From the NCBI GenBank assembly GCA_017962865.1, contig JAGCUM010000220.1, positions 1 through 13,739 on the forward strand: a stretch of DNA of 13,739 nt, given 5' to 3'. Each line of letters starts with the position of its first letter. Positions within the stretch are counted from its first letter, which is position 1. A program made the position numbers and the translations under genes. This stretch comes from Spirochaetales bacterium. GTDB taxonomy: Bacteria; Spirochaetota; Spirochaetia; Sphaerochaetales; Sphaerochaetaceae. Positions 13,696 through 13,739 of the stretch are shown in pieces. Under the pieces are notes generated by a model, which saw nothing but the letters and a program-made list of their open reading frames with translations, was not told the origin of the DNA and did no database searches.

Positions 13696-13719
13696 AAAGG
13701 CCCCGGATTCGGGGCCTTT
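13696..13719. terminator. Intrinsic terminator after the ABC operon, possibly bidirectional
   Basis: AAAGGCCCC (13696-13704) and GGGGCCTTT (13711-13719) form a perfect 9-bp stem around a 6-base loop, 25 bases past the ATPase stop. The plus-strand U run is only the three of the stem. Read on the minus strand the stem ends TTTTATTGT, so it may serve a convergent gene beyond the window as well. Confidence 0.8.
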
Positions 13720-13739
13720 CAATCATGCTTCCAGTTAAC

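Noticed and set aside
1..13739. Mobile elements, CRISPR arrays, prophage, toxin-antitoxin pairs, tRNA or rRNA genes
   Set aside because: No terminal repeats, transposase, integrase, regular spaced repeats or RNA-gene motifs other than the 6S candidate were found on reading both strands.

Overview
The window is bacterial chromosomal DNA of moderate GC, densely coded, with no phage, transposon, CRISPR or tRNA/rRNA signal. The gene set is a CBS-DRTGG type family II pyrophosphatase, a plant/cyanobacterial-like GlgC beside GlgA, and TsaE-TsaB-TrxB behind a TPR protein. To me this suggests a spirochaete, perhaps Sphaerochaeta/Treponema-like. That placement rests on recall of family resemblance, not a search, and is low confidence.

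Layout, left to right. (1) Minus strand, 1-1664: oppB and a 3'-truncated oppC, two membrane subunits of a peptide ABC importer, expressed from a promoter near 1708-1737. (2) Minus strand, 1815-3419: a 534-residue Mn-dependent inorganic pyrophosphatase with an inserted CBS-DRTGG-CBS regulatory module. (3) Plus strand, 3499-4239: a nucleoside phosphorylase transcribed divergently from the pyrophosphatase. The two promoters appear to share one palindromic -35 box. (4) Plus strand, about 4261-4478: an apparently unlabelled 6S RNA gene (ssrS), with its promoter inside the end of the phosphorylase gene. (5) Plus strand, 4542-7826: a tight operon of TPR protein, tsaE, tsaB and trxB (tRNA t6A modification and thioredoxin reduction). 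(6) Plus strand, 7903-10654: glgA-glgC, the two ADP-glucose steps of glycogen synthesis, closed by a strong intrinsic terminator. (7) Minus strand, 10651-11034: a small unrecognised membrane protein whose 3' coding end contains that terminator. (8) Plus strand, 11093-13670: a fused two-domain ABC permease and its ATPase, closed by a terminator. No binding-protein gene is present.

Two things stand out. First, the start codons fall into two classes. Genes inside operons carry good Shine-Dalgarno sequences. Five operon-leading genes (pyrophosphatase, TPR protein, glgA, small membrane protein, ABC permease) lack a well-placed one and instead have a -10-like hexamer ending 6-7 bases before the ATG, as expected for leaderless mRNAs. 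Second, the last ABC ATPase keeps Walker A and Walker B but has lost the Q-loop glutamine, the LSGGQ signature and the switch histidine together, so it is either a non-canonical transporter motor or a repurposed one.

Functionally, GlgC releases pyrophosphate and the pyrophosphatase could pull that reaction, but they are 6-7 kb apart in separate units, so this is only a metabolic link. Everything else looks like ordinary housekeeping and uptake.
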